From the NCBI RefSeq assembly GCF_018991925.1, contig NW_024722158.1, forward strand, positions 2,836,283 through 2,900,282: DNA of 64,000 nt, written 5' to 3'. Both the position numbers and the translations under genes were made by a program. The number at the start of each line of letters is the position of its first letter. Position 1 is the stretch's first letter. Below are positions 42,620 to 54,384 of the stretch, piece after piece. The notes beneath the pieces were generated by a model. The model made no database searches. It was not told where the DNA came from and worked only from the letters and a program-made list of their open reading frames with translations. The stretch comes from Homarus americanus (lineage: Eukaryota; Arthropoda; Malacostraca; Decapoda; Nephropidae).

Positions 42620-44622
42620 ATCTCCACATTCTATGTACGTTGTTCGTATACCTCCACAATCTATGTACGTTGTTTGTATACCTCCACAGTCTATGTACGT
42701 TGTTTGTATACCTCCACATTCTATGTACGTTGTTTGTATACCTCCACAGTCTATGTACGTTGTTTGTATACCTCCACAGTCTATGTACGTTGTTTGTATA
42801 CCTCCACAGTCTATGTACGTTGTTTGTATACCTCCACAGTCCGTGTACGTTGTTTGTATACCTCCACAGTCTATGTACGTTGTTTGTATACCTCCACAAT
42901 CTATGTACGTTGTTTGTATACCTCCACAGTCTATGTACGTTGTTTGTATACCTCCACAGTCTATGTACGTTGTTTGTATACCTCCACAGTCTATGTACGT
43001 TGTTTGTATACCTCCACAGTCTATGTACGTTGTTTGTATACCTCCACAGTCTATGTACGTTGTTTGTATACCTCCACAATCTATGTACGTTGTTTGTATA
43101 CCTCCACAGTCTATGTACGTTGTTTGTATACCTCCACAGTCTATGTACGTTGTTTGTATACCTCCACAGTCTATGTACGTTGTTTGTATACCTCCACAAT
43201 CTATGTACGTTGTTTGTATACCTCCACAATCTATGTACGTTGTTTGTATACCTCCACAATCTATGTACGTTGTTTGTATACCTCCACAATCTATGTACGT
43301 TGTTTGTATACCTCCACAATCTATGTACGTTGTTTGTATACCTCCACAATCTATGTACGTTGTTTGTATACCTCCACAATCTATGTACGTTGTTTGTATA
43401 ACTCCACAGTCTATGTACGTTGTTTGTATACCTCCACAATCTATGTACGTTGTTTGTATACCTCCACAATCTATGTACGTTGTTTGTATAACTCCACAGT
43501 CTATGTACGTTGTTTGTATACCTCCACAATCTATGTACGTTGTTTGTATACCTCCACAATCTATGTACGTTGTTTGTATACCTCCACAGTCTATGTACGT
43601 TGTTTGTATACCTCCACAATCTATGTACGTTGTTTGTATACCTCCACAAACTATGTACGTTGTTTGTATACCTCCACAGTCTATGTACGTTGTTTGTATA
43701 CCTCCACAGTCTATGTACGTTGTTTGTATACCTCCACAATCTATGTACGTTGTTTGTATACCTCCACAATCTATGTACGTTGTTTGTATACCTCCACAAT
43801 CTATGTACGTTGTTTGTATACCTCCACAATCTATGTACGTTGTTTGTATACCTCCACAATCTATGTACGTTGTTTGTATACCTCCACAATCTATGTACGT
43901 TGTTTGTATACCTCCACAATCTATGTACGTTGTTTGTATACCTCCACAGTCTATGTACGTTGTTTGTATACCTCCACTCTATGTACGTTGTTTGTATACA
44001 ATCTACTGTACGTTGTTTGTATACCTCCACAATCTATGTACGTGTTTGTATACCTCCACAGTCTATGTACGTTGTTTGTATACCTCCACAATCTATGTAC
44101 GTTGTTTGTATACCTCCACAATCTATGTACGTTGTTTGTATACCTCCACAATCTATGTACGTTGTTTGTATACCTCCACAATCTATGTACGTTGTTTGTA
44201 TACCTCCACAATCTATGTACGTTGTTTGTATACCTCCACAATCTATGTACGTTGTTTGTATACCTCCACAATCTATGTACGTTGTTTGTATACCTCCACA
44301 GTCTATGTACGTTGTTTGTATACCATCCACAGTCTATACGTTGTTTGTATACCTCCACAATCTATGTACGTTGTTTGTATACCTCCACAGTCTATGTACG
44401 TTGTTTGTATACCTCCACAATCTATGTACGTTGTTTGTATACCTCCACAGTCTATGTACGTTGTTTGTATACCTCCACAATCTATGTACGTTGTTTGTAT
44501 ACCTCCACAATCTATGTACGTTGTTTGTATACCTCCACAATCTATGTACGTTGTTTGTATACCTCCACAGTCTATGTACGTTGTTTGTATACCTCCACAG
44601 TCTATGTACGTTGTTTGTATAC
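42620..44622. repeat. 30-bp satellite array (about 67 copies)
   Basis: Unit TCTATGTACGTTGTTTGTAT plus ACCTCCACAG/A. Period is 30 bp, with a main A/G variant at the CACAAT/CACAGT position, rare T (CACATT) or A (CACAAA) forms, and CCG for CTA once. Small indels lie near 43976-44043 and 44325-44338. It starts about 90 bp after the CR1-A tail. The period divides by 3, so up to 697 codons stay open in one frame, but three plus frames and a minus frame are all open, which argues against coding. Confidence 0.96.
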
Positions 44623-44675
44623 AAGTTTACTGAATTACTGTAAACTTGTATGATGATTTTGATTATTAAAAACAG

Positions 44676-44707
<32 letters not shown>

Positions 44708-44720
44708 ATATCTATCTATC
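44676..44720. repeat. (CTAT)n microsatellite
   Basis: About 11 CTAT units with one TATA interruption. Confidence 0.95.
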
Positions 44721-45126
44721 TGTGTACCTATGAGACGCCAAGGATACAGCACCCTTGGCAGCCTCAAGAAGACCAAGTGCCCTCTTACCACAATAATATA
44801 CAATTGAAAAGTTGAAGTTTTTAATTGTTGTGAGACTGATTAAGGCCTCATTGTTGTCAAGAAGGATAACTTAGCCTAATTTATCAGAAATTTATAAAGT
44901 ATGTTGGAATTATTGTACGTTAAATGACCACATAGTAACACCCCCACGAGGTACACCACTCAACCACGATACTATACCGGGCGTGCACTCAAGAGGATAG
45001 TTTCATGTGCAACCTCATCCATTGTGTGCAATTATGTGTGTGTGTGTGTGTGTGAGGTATCGTTGTGTCACCCCCACCCCTCGACAACCCCTCACCATTG
45101 TTTCTCACCCTTTACCTTCATATCAA
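44721..45126. other. Unannotated spacer with short (GT)n
   Basis: A GT tract at about 45036-45053. No other recognisable feature. Confidence 0.5.
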
Positions 45127-45325
45127 CTTGCTCCTCACTCCCCACACCTGCTCCTCACTCCTCACACCTGCTCCTCATCGTCATCCTTGCTCCTCACTCC
45201 CCACACCTGCTCCTCACTCCCCACACCTGCTCCTCACTCCCAACACCTGCTCCTCACCCTCACACCTGCCCCCTCACCCTCACACCTGCCCCCTCACCCT
45301 CACACCTGCTCCTCACACCGCCACC
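45127..45325. repeat. 20-bp C/T-rich minisatellite
   Basis: About nine copies of CTCCTCACTCCCCACACCTG with CCCTCACCCTCACACCTG variants (45262-45315). It is strongly strand-asymmetric (almost no G on the plus strand). Confidence 0.9.
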
Positions 45326-45810
45326 TCAACCTCTCATGTATATGGTAAGCCTCCTAGGGGACCCGGACACTTGTGGTGGGTGAATGTGAGGGTTTTCGCG
45401 GCTCGAATATTATTACTGACACTTTCGTACCGACCTCATTCTTTACCATTTCACCCCTTCATACCACCCCGCTTTGTTATCTACTACTCTCTTTCTCTCA
45501 CACACACACACACACACACCTTCAGACAGAGAGACACACACACACACCTTCAGACAGACAGACGGACATACACACACACACACACACACACACTCACACA
45601 CACTAAGCGTCGCCTGGGGGGATTAGCCACCAAAAGAGAAAACAGGCCGGCAGGTACAGTACTACGTTGCCCTCGGGTGTCTGCTGGTGACAACCCGACT
45701 ATAACCAACATGGATTTCTCACACTTTTCATTTTTATTGGTGAAGATGTGTTCCCCTCGACCCATGTCTAGAGAGAGAGAGAGAGAGAGAGAGAGTGTGT
45801 GTGAAAGAGA
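45326..45810. other. Spacer with (CA)n and (GA)n microsatellites
   Basis: CA tracts at about 45500-45518, 45533-45548 and 45568-45604; a GA tract at about 45769-45796 immediately before the CR1 copy at 45811. No gene is recognised. Confidence 0.85.
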
Positions 45811-45943
45811 ATAGCAATTTAAATAATGAGTTACTTAATGCAGAAAGGCAGAATATACCATACAGAAAACTCAGATCAAATAATACTAACAACAAATGGA
45901 TAAATAATTATTTAAATAATATTATTGGACAATGAAAGGCTCT
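45811..45943 (+). pseudogene. Older CR1-A copy, piece 1 (ORF2 linker)
   Basis: Collinear with 40249-40378 of the reference CR1-A (AATTTAAATAATGAGTTACT, then AATGGATAAATAATTATTT). 5'-truncated at 45811 and cut at 45943 by the putative solo LTR. Confidence 0.85.
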
Positions 45944-46764
45944 TGTAATGGGGGGAATTAGAGGTAGAAAGTATAGATAGAATATTTATAGTTGTAGGAA
46001 TGTAAAGTGAGGAAGTTTGGTAGCGTGGCCGGTTAGTTATTTAGCTGTAAATATACATTCTTAAGGGACACCTTCTAAACACCGCCTCTAATGGTATAGC
46101 TATTTATTAATTACTCAAAGACACAGACACATTAATAGATCATTATATCGAAGTTACTAGAACATTATATTTACGTTACTAGACACTGACTCTCGGACAC
46201 AAACATGAAATGAATACACTTCCCACCGTAAGTAACTCACCTCATGGATAGCTCTAACAAAGACTCACGCGACCTGAGGGAGGCCCAGCAGTTGCTGCTG
46301 GACTATGTCTCTTATGGGAGACTGCTAGCTGGTGATGTGGGGGTCGAGAGGGAAGTCTCCCTCCCGACATGAGGGAGGACGAGTGTGACTCTGTCCTCTG
46401 TCGATAGTGAGTGAAAGTGAAGTCTGAAGTAATGCGTGAATGAATGACCCATGGAAGGGGCCGCAGGGCCTTTATACTGTATGGAGGAAAACCAGCCGGC
46501 GAATGACCTCTGTCAATTAACACTAAACTGGTTAGATCTGGACAGATGTGTTTCTCCAGGTGCGTGGTCATGCCCGGGTGTCTTGGCAAGGTGTGGTTCC
46601 TTTAACATGGTCATATCGCAGGGTTAACTCAAGAACTTAGTGGCCCAGCCCTCCCATAGGGTGTGTCAACTTGGTATGTGGGTTACCACGAGGGCATCTA
46701 CTTACTGTTATATGTGTTGTAATTCTCTGGGCTGTAAGCTGTGGTCTGATACACAATCATTACA
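45944..46764. mobile_element. Putative solo LTR, 821 bp, in a CR1 copy
   Basis: Begins TGTAATG (45944) and ends CATTACA (46764), a 7-bp inverted end with the TG...CA termini of LTRs. It sits inside otherwise collinear CR1 sequence: GAAAGGCTCT on the left and CTATAGGTAGGAG on the right, against an uninterrupted GGCTATAGGTAG in the copy at 47.3-50 kb. This implies a 4-bp target duplication CTAT, with one substitution in the left copy (CTCT). There is no internal coding sequence. I do not see a clear polyadenylation signal, and no second LTR is present. A non-autonomous DNA element with TG ends is the alternative. Confidence 0.6.
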
Positions 46765-47327
46765 CTATAGGTAGGAGAATAAATCGTGGTGAAGTTTACC
46801 TCCGAGATTATTATGAGGTATTGGCCAGTAAGGGTTAAGACCGAGATAAGAAAAGCAAAGAGGAATAGTGAACTGAAGGCAGCAAGGGAGGTGAAGTCAA
46901 ACCCCAAGGGATTCTTCCAAATGTATCAAACTATAACATGAGAAAAGAATGGACCAATACAGTCAGATACTGGCGAGTTAACTGATAAAGGACGGATAAA
47001 TGAGCAATAATATCTGAACAGATATTTGTCAACAATTTTCACCACCGAGGATTTAAACATGATGCCCGAGGCACTGACTATATACAGAGAAAACAAACAA
47101 ACAGATTAAGCTAGATAGAAGTGACTAGTAATGCTTTTAGTAAACAGATAGATAAACTAAAACCTAATAAGTCTCCAGGTCCCAATGAGATATTTGCCAG
47201 AGTATTAAAGGAATGCAAGGAAGAACTTAGTGTGTCCTTAGCAAATTTGTTTAACATGTCAATAAAACCGGGTGTAGTACCAGAATCCTGGAGTATCCTC
47301 CAAGAAGGGAGATAGATCACTATCATC
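46765..47327 (+). pseudogene. Older CR1-A copy, piece 2 (linker to RT start)
   Basis: Resumes the copy with RRINRGEV-like coding (46770-46800) and continues through TSNAFSKQIDKLKPNKSPGP, then ARVLKECKEELSVSLANLFN and KPGVVPESW to the DRSLSS-equivalent GATAGATCACTATCATC at 47327. Here the younger CR1 begins; the same target sequence resumes at 50011 with AACTATAGTCCAATTAG. Confidence 0.87.
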
Positions 47328-47865
47328 AGGGAGTTAAGACCTAAACGCGGTAAAGGAAGGACTCAGAACACGACTAACCTAAATGTCTACTACGCGAACA
47401 GTAGAAGTATGAGAAACAAAATGAATGATATTAGGGCCTTGGCATGTACCGAAAAAATCGATATAATAGCATTCACTGAAACGTGGATCAACCTCGACTC
47501 CCGTGAGTTACCTGTCGAATACCAATTGCAGGTTACAAATTGTTCCATACTGACAGGCAGACTAGGAAAGGAGGCGGAGTAGCAATCTATGTCAGGGATA
47601 ACTTGAAGTGTGAAATAAATAAGGAAATAAAAACTGAGCGGAATACAGAAACAATTTGGATAGAATTAATCGACGATAGGGAAAAATTAATCACAGGAGC
47701 AATATATAGACCTCACAATTTGATGAGTTAATGAGCAACTTATCTGTAATGAAATGCGCAGGGCTTCCATACACAACAAAGTATTGATTCCAGTTAGATT
47801 TTCATGGCAGACGTAAGGAAAATTCCACAAAAGTCCCAGATTTCAGAAGGGCAAACTTTGATAGT

Positions 47866-48378
47866 TTGAAGAGGCAGTTAAGGGAAGGGGTATCACGCCT
47901 GAGGGTGATTCACACCGCCCTCACCCCACCCATGAACCTGACGGTTGACACGGGCCTGATAACGAGATCTGAGATTGCCGAGTTCCACGACAATTTAAAT
48001 AATGAGTTACTTAATGCACAAAGGCAGAACATACCATACAAAAAACTCAGATCAGACAACAATGACCCTAAATGGATAAATAATTATTTAAAGAACATTA
48101 TTGGCGAAAGGAAGGCTATAGGTAGAAGGATAAATCGTGGCGAAATTTACCTCCGGGATTATTATAAGGTATTGGCCGGTAGGGTTAAGACCGAGATAAG
48201 GAAAGCAAAGAGGAATAATGAGCTGAGGATAGCAAGGGAGGCGAAGACAAACCCCAAGGGATTCTATCGAATGTATCAAGCTAAAACACGAGATAAGATT
48301 GGACCAACTAATAACGATGGAGAAATGAGCAATAATCTGAAAAATATTTTTCAACAGTTTTCACCACCGAAAATTTAA
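47866..48378 (+). pseudogene. CR1-A ORF2 linker of the younger nested copy
   Basis: 170 codons, of which the first 160 or so show what the damaged reference copy lost: ITRSEIAEFHDNLNNELLNA, KLRSDNNDPKWINNYLKNII, GEIYLRDYYKVLAGRVKTEI, then AREAKTNPKGFYRMYQAKTR. This is the basic helical linker between endonuclease and RT. It ends by frameshift near 48345. Confidence 0.87.
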
Positions 48379-48553
48379 ACATAATACCCGAGGCACCGAC
48401 TCTATTCAGAGATAGTGAAGAAAACAAATTAAGGGAGATAGTAGTGACTAGTAACGATGTTATGAAGCAAATAGACAAACTAAAGCCTAATAAGTCACCT
48501 GGTCCCGATGAGATATTTCCAGAGTATTAAAGGAATGTAAGGAAGAGCTTAGT

Positions 48554-49830
48554 ATGCCCTTAGCAAACATGTTTAACATGTCTTTAAAAACAGGTGTAGT
48601 ACCAGAATCCTGGAGGATAGCGAATGTAATACCGATTTTCAAGAAGGGGGATAGATCACTATCCTCTAACTACCGCCGAATCAGTCTAACATCAATAGCA
48701 GGCAAATTACTGGAAGCAATCATTTCAAACTCTATTCGAAATCACAGGGAGAAGCACAGATTGATCAATGATTCCCAGCATGGCTTCACAAGAGGGCGTT
48801 CATGTCTAACTAATCTATTAACATTCTTTCATCAGTTTTCCAATAGGTGGACGAGGGGCACAATTATGATGTGGTATATCTCGACTTTAGCAAAGCCTTC
48901 GACAGAGTCCCCCACGGAAGACTAATTAGAAAGATAGAAGCACATGGCATCAAAGGTAATATCCTTAAATGGATTAGGGCGTGGTTACAGGACAGGAAAC
49001 AGGGAGTGAGCATTAACTGCTCTAAATCCCATTGGAGCAACGTCACTAGTGGAGTTCTCCAAGGCTCAGTACTTGGACCATTATTATTTATTTTATACAT
49101 AAACGACATAGATATCAGCATAGACAGCAACATAAGTAAATTTGATGATGACAATAAAATAGGACGTGTTATTAAATCTGACGAGGACTCCACAAAACTA
49201 CAGGAAGATTTAAACAAATTTTTCGAATGGTCTGAAAAATGGCAGACGAAATTCAACGTGGACAAATGTAAAGTACTCAATATAGGAGATGTAAACAGGG
49301 AAACCAGTTACCAGATGAACAACGATGCCATTGAGAAATCCGACTGCGAGAGAGATTTAGGAGTAATGATAAGTAGGAACCTTAAGCCAAGTAAACAATG
49401 TGTATTTGCTCGAAACAAGGCTAATAAAGTACTTGGGTTCATACAAAGGAGTGTTAGTTACAAGACTAGCGAGGTCATCCTAAAACTATATCTTGAGTGT
49501 GTGAGACCTTACTTGGATTACACAGTTCAATTATGGTCACTGTATTACAGAATGGATATAAAATCCTTGGAAAGAATTCAGAGGAGAATGACAAGGCTAA
49601 TCCCGGGCATTAAGAACCTTGAGTACAGAGACAGGTTAAAGCATCTTAATTTGCACTCCCTCGAGAGAAATAGAGTGAGAGGCGATATGATAGAGGTGTA
49701 TAAATGGAAGTCAGGGCTGAACAAAGGGGACATTACAAAGGTACTCAAACTATCCAACCAGGAGCGAACTCGTAACAATGGTTTTAAATTAGACAAATTT
49801 AGATTTAGGCGCGAAATAGGTAAACACTGA
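48554..49830 (+). pseudogene. CR1-A reverse transcriptase of the younger nested copy
   Basis: Two overlapping frames (48554-48925 and 48847-49830) form one RT broken by a frameshift near the SSIFESVDD region. Blocks: FKKGDRSLSSNYRRISLTS, QHGFTRGRSCLTNLL, YLDFSKAFDRVPHGRLI, SGVLQGSVLGPLLFILYIND, ISKFDDDNKIGRV. The FADD catalytic box reads FDDD, replacing the Ala, and SGVPQG has become SGVLQG. The C-terminal part runs to REIGKH and then TGA, about 40 codons short of the reference end. Confidence 0.9.
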
Positions 49831-50010
49831 TTTGGTAACAGAGTAGTGGATGAATGGAACAAGTTACCAAATATCATCATTAACTCGAATACGCTGGATA
49901 GCTTCAAACATAGGTTGGATGCTTATGTGAGCAATAGAGGTTGGGTGTAAATGGGACTGCCCAGTATGGGCCAATAGGCCCGCTGCAGTTTCCTCCATTC
50001 TTATGTTCTT

Positions 50011-51135
50011 AACTATAGTCCAATTAGTTTAACATCATTTGTCGGCAAATTACGTGGAAGCAACAATTTCAAACTTAATTCGAAATCACCTGGAGAAACA
50101 TAAATTGATCAATGATTTCCAACATGGCTTCACAAGTGGGCGTGTATGTCGGTCAAATCTAATATCAATCATTCATGGCACTAAATCCGATTGGGGTGAC
50201 GTCACTAGTGGACCATTACTATTTATTATATACATAAACGATATAGATATGGGCGTAGACAGCAACGTAAGTAAATTTGCTGACGACACTAAACAAGGGC
50301 GTGTAATTAAATCTGACGATGAATTCCGCAAAACTATAGGAAGATCTAAACAATATTTCGAATGGTTTGAAAATTTTCTGATGAAATTTAATGTGGGCAA
50401 ATGTAAAGTACTTAAAATGGGAATGTAAACAGAGAAACCAGATATCAGATGAACAACGTTGTTATAGAGAAATCAGACTGTGAGAAATATTTAGGGGAAA
50501 TGATAAGTAGGAATATTTAACCAAGACAACAATGTTTACTTGGTCGAAACAAGGCTAACAAAGTACTTGGGTTCATACAAAGGAGTGTTAGTTACAAGAC
50601 TAGCTAGGTCACCCTAAAACTATATCTTGCCCTTGTGAGACCTCACTTGGATTAGGCAGCTCAGTTCTGGTCACCATACTACAGTATGGATATAGAATCC
50701 TTAGAAAGAATACAGAGGAGTATGACAAGACTACCCGGGCATTAGGAACCTTGAGTACAGAGCCAGATTAAAGCATTTGAATTTGTACTCACTCAAGAGA
50801 TGTAGAGTGAGGGGTGATATGATTGAGGTGTATAAATTGAAGTCAGGGTTAAACAAAGGTGATACAACTAAGGTACTTACATTATCCAACCAGTAACGAA
50901 CTCGTAGCAATAGCTTTAAAGTAAGACAATTTAGATTTAGGCGCGAGATAGGTAAACATTGTTTTGGAAATAGAGCAGTGGATGAGTGGAACAAGTTACC
51001 AAACATCATCAACTCAAACACGCTGGGTAGCTTCAAACATTGGTTGGACGGATATATGAGTCATAGGAGTTCGGTATAAACGGGACTGCCCAATATGGTA
51101 GGCCCGCTGCAGCTTCCTCCATTCTTATGTTCTTA
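50011..51135 (+). pseudogene. Older CR1-A copy, piece 3 (RT to 3' tail)
   Basis: Continues 46765-47327 after the nested CR1: NYSPISLTSFVGKL-like sequence, HGFTSGRVC, then a deletion of roughly 60-70 codons joining RSNLIS to HGTKSDWGDVTSG, PLLFIIYINDIDMGVDS, VSKFADDTKQGRV (FADD intact), decayed thumb region, 3' UTR and a TTCTTATG-type tail at 51121-51135. Many stops. Confidence 0.88.
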
Positions 51136-51665
51136 GGTTAGGTTAGGTTAGGCGAGTGTTCGGTTTGGTTATGTTCTGTTAGGTTGTGTTAGTGTTAGCT
51201 TAGATAAAGCATTAGGTTTGGTTAGGTTATGCTAGCGTTATGTTAGGTTAAAGATGTGTTAGGTTATGTTAGGATACCCTTTGGTTAGAATCGCGTTAGA
51301 TTAGGTTCTAGTTGTGTTAGTTTATGTTAGATTACCGGTAGGTTAGGTTATTTTAGCGTGAGGTTAGGTTAAATTTGTGTTAGGTTGTGTTAGGTTAGCG
51401 TTAGATTAGGTTAAAGTTGTGTTAGGTCATGTTAGGTTAGCTTTAGATTAGGTTAAATTTGTGTTAGGTTAGGTTAGCGTGAGGTTAGGTTAAATTTGTA
51501 TTTGGTTATGACAGGTTAGGTTAAAGTTGTATTAGGTTATGTTAGGTTAGCGTTGTATTAAGTTAGGCTAGCATGAAGTTAGCTAGATTATGTTAAAGTT
51601 CTTTTGGGTTAGGTTAGGTTACCATTTGGTTTGGGTAAATCATGTTAGGTTAGGTTAGGTTTATT
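51136..51665. repeat. Degenerate TTAGG-type satellite
   Basis: GGTTAGGTTAGG grading into longer variants such as GTTAGGTTATGTTAGGTTAG, GTTAAAGTTGTGTTAGG and GTTAGCGT. It begins at the CR1 tail end and finishes with TTAGGTTAGGTTAGG at about 51645-51660. This is the longest telomere-like region here, probably an old interstitial telomeric or subtelomere-like repeat. Confidence 0.85.
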
Positions 51666-52204
51666 TTTGTGTGACGAGATTTTATCCTACCATCGTTTTT
51701 AGGCGGGTTGACATTTTGTACAATCACCAAAAACTTCTCGACCGCTGTAAGCATTATGCAATATGATAAATGAACGAAGAATCTGAAACCATTCCAAATG
51801 CGAATCCCCATTCTGATCTTTCTCACATCCATCTTGCCCAGATATTGCGGTTATACAAAACATGGTCAACAGTAAGACGGTTCGAGCAAAGGCAGCCATA
51901 ATGTGTTTACAGGGAAGTTCATGAATTTGCTGTTTTCTAGAGAAGACAAGAAGGGGGAAGGTGAAAAGAGACATATAGAGACGTATTGATAAAAACAGAA
52001 CAAAGGATAGATCAACAAAGAGAAAAGCAGAGAAGAGAAGAGCTGAAAACTATAGGGTATGTTATCACCAGCCTTGTGGTGTGGCGGTAAAGAGGATAAG
52101 AATGAGCAGTGTGGTTCATGTGTGTGAGTAGATAGTCGTGAACACCTGCCTACAACCTTGAGAATAACACTCCTTCAAGAACGACCAAACTGCCCATTAA
52201 CGTA
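51666..52204. other. Unannotated non-coding stretch
   Basis: Minus frames at 51650-51974 resemble nothing I know. No other feature is seen. Confidence 0.45.
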
Positions 52205-52413
52205 CAGTCCCCTTCACTATTGCGTTTACAGGGGCTCATCATGTGTTGTGCAGCGTGGCAGCCATGTGTTTGTTTACAATCGACAGAAATAAACTAGCAA
52301 AAGTATACATACTAATGAGTCAAATTGAAAAATTAAAACAAATACCTCAATTATAATGATTTGTGGAATGTTTATATGATGAGCCCCTGTAAACGCACGA
52401 GTGGAGGGGACTG
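52205..52413. mobile_element. 209-bp MITE with TA target duplication (Tc1/mariner-type)
   Basis: Inverted ends of about 37 bp with three mismatches: CAGTCCCCTTCACTATTGCG on the left, and CAGTCCCCTCCACTCGTGCG read inwards from the right, both continuing TTTACAGGGGCTCATCA. TA flanks both ends (52203-52204 and 52414-52415), as for Tc1/mariner/pogo elements. The AT-rich interior has no ORF. Confidence 0.85.
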
Positions 52414-52536
52414 TACATTAACTGCACACAACTTATATTTTCTCTATATCAACATGCAAATAATATGGTAAAATCGGGTCTTAATAATAGCGCACTGAAC
52501 ATGTTAATAATCTTGCTTGATGGGTGAGCAAGTTAT

Positions 52537-52578
52537 GCCAACAGTGGTCGTGTGTAAAAACACACGACCACTGTTGGC
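52537..52578. repeat. Perfect 19-bp inverted repeat with AAAA loop
   Basis: Arms 52537-52555 and 52560-52578 are exact reverse complements (GCCAACAGTGGTCGTGTGT and its complement), with a 4-base loop at 52556-52559. The RNA would form an uninterrupted hairpin. No T-run follows, so it is not a bacterial-type terminator. Confidence 0.95.
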
Positions 52579-53214
52579 GATTAACACGGAAACAGACAAC
52601 TGACGTCACAGGTAGGAAGATGTCGCGTGTTACTCATGCTCTCTTTCCAGGCGAGTCTTCTGTTATGTTGGTTGACTTATATCTTACTTAATTAGTACTT
52701 CATTCTTTGTCGAACATTGTTAGAAGTATTTATTGTCAGCGTTACGTCAAATTCGGCAATTTAATTTTTTTTATCAGATTAAGTCTTTTTGATTCCTCGG
52801 CCTTTCACTTTAGAAATCAATCACACTTTCCCGTAGAACGTTGTGATGTGTTGGTCAGCTGGGAGCGTCACACTGGCTAGTGAATTAATGTTCAGCAGCT
52901 TAACGCCTCACACTGTCTAACGCCCCACTTTCTAATCTTAGTGATACATATTATACAGTTCAATGTTTATCTCAAGGCAATGTTAAAATCCACAATTATT
53001 GATTTGTAAATTCCACCACTTGTCGGCTTATTAGCGGTTGGTCTGTCTTTGTTACTACAATACTACAATAGTCTTCGGTTACGACTTTCATTGAGCGTTT
53101 GTACCCAGCAAGCGTAGGTCTACACATTAATATTTTCTTATACAAGTTCTTAATATTTAATCAGCTATAGGCAAGTCTTAATACTATAATGCATATTTTT
53201 CAGTATGAGCTTTT

Positions 53215-53217
<3 letters not shown>
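52579..53217. other. Unannotated non-coding stretch
   Basis: No recognisable feature. Confidence 0.5.

Positions 53218-53267
<50 letters not shown>
53218..53267. repeat. (GT)n microsatellite
   Basis: About 25 uninterrupted GT units. Confidence 0.97.
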
Positions 53268-53269
<2 letters not shown>

Positions 53270-54384
53270 CTCCTCCATGAATGGTGGTGTGTGGGTGCCA
53301 GGTACAACGCCTCTCTCACAACACTTTATACGTCTGACAGCCAACTTTCTTCCGTTAGTCTCTCTCCTATAAGCCTGGAGACCCACTCCGCTCTCCTTTG
53401 TTTTGATGCACTTTCCATTATGCCGGAGTCTTGCGGTAGTATCGTACAGTACAGTCTTGTCAGCCTCGACGGTGTTCTCCTTACTAGCGCTAAGGCCTCG
53501 TGTTAATCCGTCTTGTGTCATATATGTAGCTCACATGCGGCTCTTACCTTATTACTCACACAGCCATATGTTGACACTCCTCCAGTGTTGACATTAGTTT
53601 TTCTCTTCCTCAACCATTTTATAACAGTAATGAAAGCTATTATGTCATTCAATGTAACTAGGAATGTTGCCTGCAATCTAGAAAAATAAGATTGTAATTT
53701 GACAAAGATGTCTTTTGTTTTGTGATATATCCAAAACTCACAACACCAAGAAGTATAAACACACGGCCGACCTTATTCAGCCGGCAGCCACGACACTGTC
53801 AACAATAATGTCGACCGTCTGCCAGACTTTCACTGGTGAGCCGAGCTTCGTTGTGAATGTTGTACGGAATAATTAATACTTCCTGTCATATACATATCAT
53901 ATATCTAAACATTGTTATACTTGTTAAAGTTAAACATATTCTCCCCAGCTGGTGTACTGTAGTAGATGTCTTTGCATATGTTATGAGCTGTACCAAAGAT
54001 TTTTTATTATGTAATAACGTTATTTTGTTATGAACGCTGTCGAAAGTTATGAATAATGATTCAAAGCTTAATGAAATGAAAGAGAAAATATAAGAATTAC
54101 GCCATAACACGAAAGGACCAGAGGACGTCGGGTAACTATGTCAGTGGTGTCAAGATCATAGTGGTGTTATCCACACATACACCATAACATGCACCAGCTT
54201 CCTCATTCACGGCTTTATTGTATACAGTACATTTCCCGTCACCATGCCAATTTCTCTCCTGCTGTACTGTACTGTAATGTAATGTCTATCTTAACTTACT
54301 TTTATCCTCTTCGTCACTGATCGGCTCGTTAGCAGCTTGGGCGGTCGGTCATGTCTCTGTTACGCACTGTTGGCAAGTACTGGG
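53268..54384. other. Unannotated non-coding stretch
   Basis: No recognisable coding, SINE or TIR feature. Confidence 0.5.

Larger units (their letters stand above)
47328..50010 (+). mobile_element. Younger CR1-A copy inserted into an older CR1-A copy
   Basis: 5'-truncated inside the endonuclease region (equivalent to about 39385 of the reference copy) and complete to the 3' tail TTCTTATGTTCTT at 50010. The CR1 on either side is one older copy split at a single point. This copy has an internal deletion at about 47780 that fuses the endonuclease middle to its end, a frameshift near 48850-48925, FADD changed to FDDD, and a stop at 49828-49830. It lacks ORF1. Confidence 0.9.

Noticed and set aside
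42528..44653. Frames up to 697 codons (plus) and 500 codons (minus) over the 30-bp array
   Set aside because: All three plus frames and a minus frame stay open; indels at 43976-44043 and 44325 switch frames without being selected against. This is tandem-repeat artefact.
45007..45814. Pro/Leu/His-rich frames up to 249 codons
   Set aside because: Translations of the C/T-rich minisatellite and CA microsatellites.
52537..52578. microRNA precursor
   Set aside because: A perfect 19-bp stem with a 4-base loop is too short and too perfect for a typical pre-miRNA.
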